A stretch of 64,000 bases of DNA from assembly GCF_014502795.1 (NCBI RefSeq), contig NZ_JACVHF010000004.1:62001-126000 (forward strand), written 5' to 3'. The notes under the pieces are model-generated. The model saw only the letters and a program-made list of their open reading frames with translations. It did not search any database and was not told the origin of the DNA. Source of the DNA: Heliobacterium chlorum (GTDB lineage: Bacteria > Bacillota > Desulfitobacteriia > Heliobacteriales > Heliobacteriaceae). This document shows positions 60,592 to 64,000 of this stretch, in pieces. Every line of letters starts with the position of its first letter. Position 1 is the first letter of the stretch. The position numbers and the translations under genes are program-made.

Positions 60592-60643
60592 CTCCATCTT
60601 TTCCGACCTCTTTGATTAGAGTGAATGGAAGGATGGAGTTTTT
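60592..60643 (+). terminator. Terminator upstream of ispE
   Basis: CTCCATC (60592-60598) pairs with GATGGAG (60632-60638), extended by TTCC/GGAA, then TTTTT. There is no plus-strand gene directly before it (yabG ended 900 bases upstream), so it could end a small RNA or act as an attenuator for ispE. Confidence 0.7.
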
Positions 60644-60726
60644 GTCAAATAAAAAGGAAATTAGAGGCTATTTGCGGAATATACAAGCAAAGATTGCTTG
60701 GAAAGGAGTTGGTCCCCATTCTGCGT

Positions 60727-61668
60727 ATGCAGGCGCCAGCCAAGATCAATCTTACCCTTGATGTCCTGGGACGCCGGGCCGATGGGTATCACCAAGTCGT
60801 CATGGTTATGCAGACGGTGGACTTGGTTGATGTGGTGATGGTGAGTGTCAATCGGAACCATCAAACCATACTTCTCCAGGGCGGTTCGGAAGAAGCTCCG
60901 CCAGACCAAACCAATCTCGTCTACCGAACGGCAGCGCTCGTTCAGGAACAGGCTCAACTTCCCTATGGAGTCGAGATTGAACTGGACAAACAGATCCCCG
61001 TCGCAGCGGGACTCGCCGGCGGCAGTTCTGATGCGGCGGCGACGATGAAAGCGCTGAACCGTCTGTTCTCGTTGGGCTGGGACGATAAAAAAATGGAATC
61101 CCTGCTCGCCCGGCTCGGGTCTGATATTCCCTTTTTGGTCCGCGGCGGCACAGCCCTGGCGACAGGGAGGGGAGAAGCCCTACATAGTCTTCCGGCTGCG
61201 CTCGACTTTTGGGTGATCTTAGTCAAACCGCCTTTTGGTGCCTCTACCCCACAGGTGTACAAGGCTTTAAATGCGAAGTCCCTTCCAGACCCATTGCCTT
61301 GGCCGGAAGAGATGACCCCGGAAGATATCCCTGAAGAGGGCTATTCGGCGAACATGCTGAAGGCTCTTCGTACCGGTTCCTATCAAGCTGTTCTAGACGC
61401 GATGGGCAATGACTTAGAAAAGGTGACGCTTGAATGGTTCCCTGAACTGAAGCTTTTAAAAGAAAAGCTCCTGCGCCTCGGTTGTGACCGGGCGATGATG
61501 TCGGGAAGCGGCCCCACCATCCTGGGCTTTACCGACGAAGAAGCTAAAGCGAGATCTATCGCTGAAATACTGGCTAAAGAGACACAAACGCTGAATTACC
61601 GGGTCATGGTTGCCCGGACATTGGGACGAGAGGAGGCCGACGAATGGATCGTCGATTGCTGCCGATAA
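60727..61668 (+). CDS. ispE: 4-diphosphocytidyl-2-C-methyl-D-erythritol kinase
   Basis: An MEP-pathway GHMP kinase for isoprenoid precursors. Motifs: APAKINLTLDVLGRRADGYH, GLAGGSSDAAATM and MSGSGPTILGF. ATG 60727 is the first ATG within the family's N-terminus, but GGAG at 60705-60708 is 18 bases before it. The upstream ATT (60718) or CTG (60721) stand nine and twelve bases after GGAG and would add ILR, matching the Bacillus start MRILEKAPAKIN. So a non-standard start is quite possible. It overlaps the GntR gene by 25 bases. Confidence 0.93.
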   Translation: MQAPAKINLTLDVLGRRADGYHQVVMVMQTVDLVDVVMVSVNRNHQTILLQGGSEEAPPDQTNLVYRTAALVQEQAQLPYGVEIELDKQIPVAAGLAGGSSDAAATMKALNRLFSLGWDDKKMESLLARLGSDIPFLVRGGTALATGRGEALHSLPAALDFWVILVKPPFGASTPQVYKALNAKSLPDPLPWPEEMTPEDIPEEGYSANMLKALRTGSYQAVLDAMGNDLEKVTLEWFPELKLLKEKLLRLGCDRAMMSGSGPTILGFTDEEAKARSIAEILAKETQTLNYRVMVARTLGREEADEWIVDCCR

Positions 61669-62336
61669 AACTGGATAACTATCGGCCCTTGCGGGATATT
61701 GTTTTTGAAAATCTAAGAGAGGCGATTATTTCAGGTATATTAAAGCCCGGTGAGCGTCTCATGGAGATTCAATTGGCTGAGGAAATGGGTGTTAGCCGTA
61801 CTCCCGTTCGAGAAGCCATCCGTAAACTTGAACTGGAAGGTTTTGTCGTCATGGTTCCCCGGAAGGGTGCTTATGTGGCGGGCATTTCGGTTAAAGATAT
61901 TACTGATGTCTTTGAGCTCCGGGCAAGTCTAGAGGCGTTGGCCGCTGGGCTGGCCGCTCAGCGTATCACCGAAGAAGAGACCGAACAGATGGAACGTCTG
62001 CTGGTAAAGACAGCCTCCTATTTCGATGAAGAAAAGATCGATGAATTAGTGGAAGTGGATATCGATTTTCACGATATGGTCTACCGGGCGAGCCGCAACC
62101 AACGGCTGGTTCAGATCATCGGAAACTTGCGGGAGCAGCTCCGCCGATTCCGCACCACCTCACTCAGCCATCCTGGGCGTATCAAGGAGGCTTGGGAAGA
62201 ACACAGTAAGATGGTCGAAGCGATAGCCGACCGCAATGTGGCTCTGGCGCAGACCTTGGCTTGGGAGCATATCGAGAACGCCGAAAACAGCATGCTCGAA
62301 GCGATGGGGATTGTCAAAGAGAAGTTGCAGTCATAA
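61644..62336 (+). CDS. GntR-family (FadR/VanR-type) transcription regulator
   Basis: A 230-residue regulator with a winged-helix N-terminus (LRDIVFENLREAIISGILKPGERL and VSRTPVREAIRKLELEGFV, each in parts) and an FCD-type helical ligand-binding domain with the metal-site His in DFHDMVYRAS and EHSKMVEAI. The start overlaps ispE, with GAGGAGG before it. The ligand and targets are not known; an isoprenoid or organic acid signal is only a guess from position. Confidence 0.9.
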   Translation: MDRRLLPIKLDNYRPLRDIVFENLREAIISGILKPGERLMEIQLAEEMGVSRTPVREAIRKLELEGFVVMVPRKGAYVAGISVKDITDVFELRASLEALAAGLAAQRITEEETEQMERLLVKTASYFDEEKIDELVEVDIDFHDMVYRASRNQRLVQIIGNLREQLRRFRTTSLSHPGRIKEAWEEHSKMVEAIADRNVALAQTLAWEHIENAENSMLEAMGIVKEKLQS

Positions 62337-62363
62337 AAGACGAGAAGAGGGAGGGAGCTTTCG

Positions 62364-63116
62364 ATGGACGCCCTGATTCTGGCGGCAGGCAGGAACGACG
62401 GTCCGCTTAAAGCCTATGGCGTATCTATGGAAGCCTTGATCCCCCTCTCTGGTCGGCCGATGACCGATTATGTGGTACAAGCGTTAGCGAACAGCCGCGA
62501 CATTGAGCGGGTAGTTGTAGTGGGACCGGTAGAGTTGAGAGCACGCTATGCAGGTGATCGCCGTATCACCGTCGTCTCCGGAGGCGACGATCACCTGGAC
62601 AGCTTACGGCGAGGGCTAGCGGCCTTGCCTTCCACCGATGGTTATATCTTAATCGCCACCGGCGATCTGCCTCTGCTGACTCGGCAAGTGGTCGCTGATT
62701 TTCTCAGCCGCTGCCGGGAGATCGACGGCGATGTGTACTACCCCGTTGTCCGACGGGAGAAATGTGAAGAGCGCTTTCCCGGTGTTCGACGCACCTTCGT
62801 TCGGATGCGGGAGGGGGAGTTTACTGGCGGAAACTTGTTTCTCGTCCGCCGTCGAGTCATCGACGGTGCCATGGGGAAAGCCCATCAGTTCATCTGCCTG
62901 CGCAAGCGGCCCCTCGCGCTCAGCCGTTTGCTCGGCTGGCCCTTTGTCCTTCGCTTTCTCTTTCGCCGGCTCAGTATTGATCAGGCCCAAGAGCGCATGT
63001 CAGCAATTTTCGGATTCCGGGCGGTTTGTGTCATTTCCCCTTGTCCTGAGTTGGGCATCGATATCGATAAGCCTGCCGATCTGGAAATGATCGGTCGATG
63101 GTTTTCCAAAACATAA
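62364..63116 (+). CDS. MobA-like NTP transferase domain protein
   Basis: A 250-residue nucleotidyltransferase of the MobA-like/GT-A fold: LILAAGRNDG, the metal-binding Asp in ATGDLPLLT, and DIDKPADLEMI close to the C-terminus. Such enzymes attach nucleotides to small molecules or cofactors; the substrate here is unknown. GAGGGAGGGAGC stands before the ATG, 28 bases after the GntR gene. It could be part of the same operon as ispE and GntR. Confidence 0.85.
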   Translation: MDALILAAGRNDGPLKAYGVSMEALIPLSGRPMTDYVVQALANSRDIERVVVVGPVELRARYAGDRRITVVSGGDDHLDSLRRGLAALPSTDGYILIATGDLPLLTRQVVADFLSRCREIDGDVYYPVVRREKCEERFPGVRRTFVRMREGEFTGGNLFLVRRRVIDGAMGKAHQFICLRKRPLALSRLLGWPFVLRFLFRRLSIDQAQERMSAIFGFRAVCVISPCPELGIDIDKPADLEMIGRWFSKT

Positions 63117-63170
63117 TTACACCTTCCTGTCCATAGGAATGGGATAAGGGACCGGAGGTGAAATTGGCTG

Positions 63171-64000
63171 ATGAACGATTTCCCTGCAACAGGCTCTGAG
63201 AAGACCAGGGTGATTCCAGTACGCATTCAAGTCCTGATGGGACAATATGCAGCGCTGGAAGAACCGCTGGTTTTTTCTTTTTCTGAGGACAAACCGCCGT
63301 TGCCGGCACGGTTTCAGCTTGAGCTCGATAAACTAGGCGGTGAAGCCGTCTATCTCAGTTCAGTGACCGCGGAATACGGCGGTGCACACTGTTCCTTTGG
63401 GAAGGAAGAAGTACGGATCCATATGGAGTTCGCCCTGTCCATCGTCCTTAAGTCTCACAGGGGGACTTTTACCCTGGTGCAAAAAAACTACCGAGCCCGT
63501 TGGATTCGCTCCTGGGACGAATTGCTACCCGGCCGAAGGGATATCGTTGATCCAGGGCGATGGGTAGCCCAAGTGGAAATCGGCCCTATTCATTGCGAAA
63601 TCGTCGATTGGCATCGGCAAGGAAGCCAGATGATCCTAGAGGTAATGGGGCGCGGATTGATGAAGATTGGTTTCTATGAATGGTGTGACGTGGATGTAAA
63701 CGTTTCGGCAAAATCATCGGAAGAGAGCTATCGCGAAGGGGAGCAAACGCAGCCGGAAGGGCAGAGACGGAAGGTCAGCCCTATTGTTAAGGCGCAGGAA
63801 TTACCGGGGGCGAAGGTCGCCAAAAAGATATTGAAATCGAAAAGGGAACAGATCGTACAAAGGGAAAGTGAAGCAGCCCCATCGTTGGGGACCCTTTTGT
63901 CAGCCGATGTCATAGAGGTAGCCCGGCGACCTTTCGGGGAAGTGGAACGGAGAGCGATCCCGGTGCCGTCCCATCTACCTGTCGATGGAAGTCACCGTCG
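63171..64000 (+). CDS. Gene of unknown function cut by the right window edge
   Basis: An open frame from ATG 63171 to the window end (276 codons, no stop), ten bases after GGAGGTG. The first ~160 residues have a beta-rich pattern that recalls the spore coat/DUF3794 (SPOCS) type repeats (VIPVRIQVLMG..., YRARWIRSW); a Lys/Gln/Glu-rich part follows. The family is uncertain. A spore coat role would fit the neighbourhood but is not proven. Confidence 0.65.
   Translation, partial: MNDFPATGSEKTRVIPVRIQVLMGQYAALEEPLVFSFSEDKPPLPARFQLELDKLGGEAVYLSSVTAEYGGAHCSFGKEEVRIHMEFALSIVLKSHRGTFTLVQKNYRARWIRSWDELLPGRRDIVDPGRWVAQVEIGPIHCEIVDWHRQGSQMILEVMGRGLMKIGFYEWCDVDVNVSAKSSEESYREGEQTQPEGQRRKVSPIVKAQELPGAKVAKKILKSKREQIVQRESEAAPSLGTLLSADVIEVARRPFGEVERRAIPVPSHLPVDGSHR

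Overview
The window looks like an origin-proximal stretch of chromosome from an anaerobic, spore-forming member of the Bacillota (class Clostridia). The right half keeps the Bacillus-type order gin/csfB, yaaO, tmk, yaaR, holB, ricT, yabA, rsmI, abrB, metG, tatD, yabE, rnmV, rsmA, yabG, ispE, so it lies near oriC. The left half holds anaerobic redox genes: an [FeFe]-hydrogenase and two tungsten-type aldehyde oxidoreductases. A stump of a carotenoid desaturase and a RuBisCO-like protein would fit a heliobacterium or relative, but nothing here proves phototrophy. No rRNA, tRNA, CRISPR array, IS element or prophage was seen.

Layout. 0-7.2 kb: a truncated HI0074-family gene, a YARHG-domain membrane protein with a lipoprotein amidase, a chemoreceptor, small unknown genes, and a nucleotidyltransferase/HI0074 pair whose second member carries an in-frame stop. 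7.3-11.0 kb: a complete ECF transporter (TrpP-like S component, two ATPases, EcfT) behind a leader with twelve regularly spaced GAG triplets followed by a terminator, which is the signature of TRAP control. 11.0-13.7 kb: azlCD facing a MocR-type regulator across four ATCCAATT half-sites. 13.9-17.2 kb: a three-gene operon of split transketolase and RuBisCO-like protein. 17.3-31.6 kb: trimeric [FeFe]-hydrogenase, AOR with its Fe-S subunit, a MoaD-like protein, a NuoEFG-like diaphorase, a second AOR and a second MoaD-like protein. 31.7-40.6 kb: a hydroxyacid dehydrogenase, sensory genes, hexokinase, a desaturase pseudogene and a lytic transglycosylase. 40.9-63.1 kb: the conserved origin-proximal block, interrupted by a molybdopterin oxidoreductase plus glnB-amt and by a sirohaem-type Fe-S protein. 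63.2 kb to the end: a gene cut by the window edge.

Working together. The 18-31 kb genes form a plausible aldehyde-oxidising module: the AORs take electrons from aldehydes, ferredoxin-like subunits and the NuoEFG-like trimer move them to NAD(P), and the hydrogenase disposes of or takes up H2. The two MoaD-like proteins point to local supply of pterin cofactor sulfur. The hydrogenase flavin subunit lacks the C-terminal ferredoxin domain that its paralogue in the NuoEFG-like set has, so the two trimers probably differ in bifurcation ability.

Many genes start with TTG or GTG placed 6-9 bases after a strong GGAGG, and one (rnmV) appears to use CTG. I moved several starts for that reason and say so in the entries. 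All functions come from reading motifs; no database search was run.
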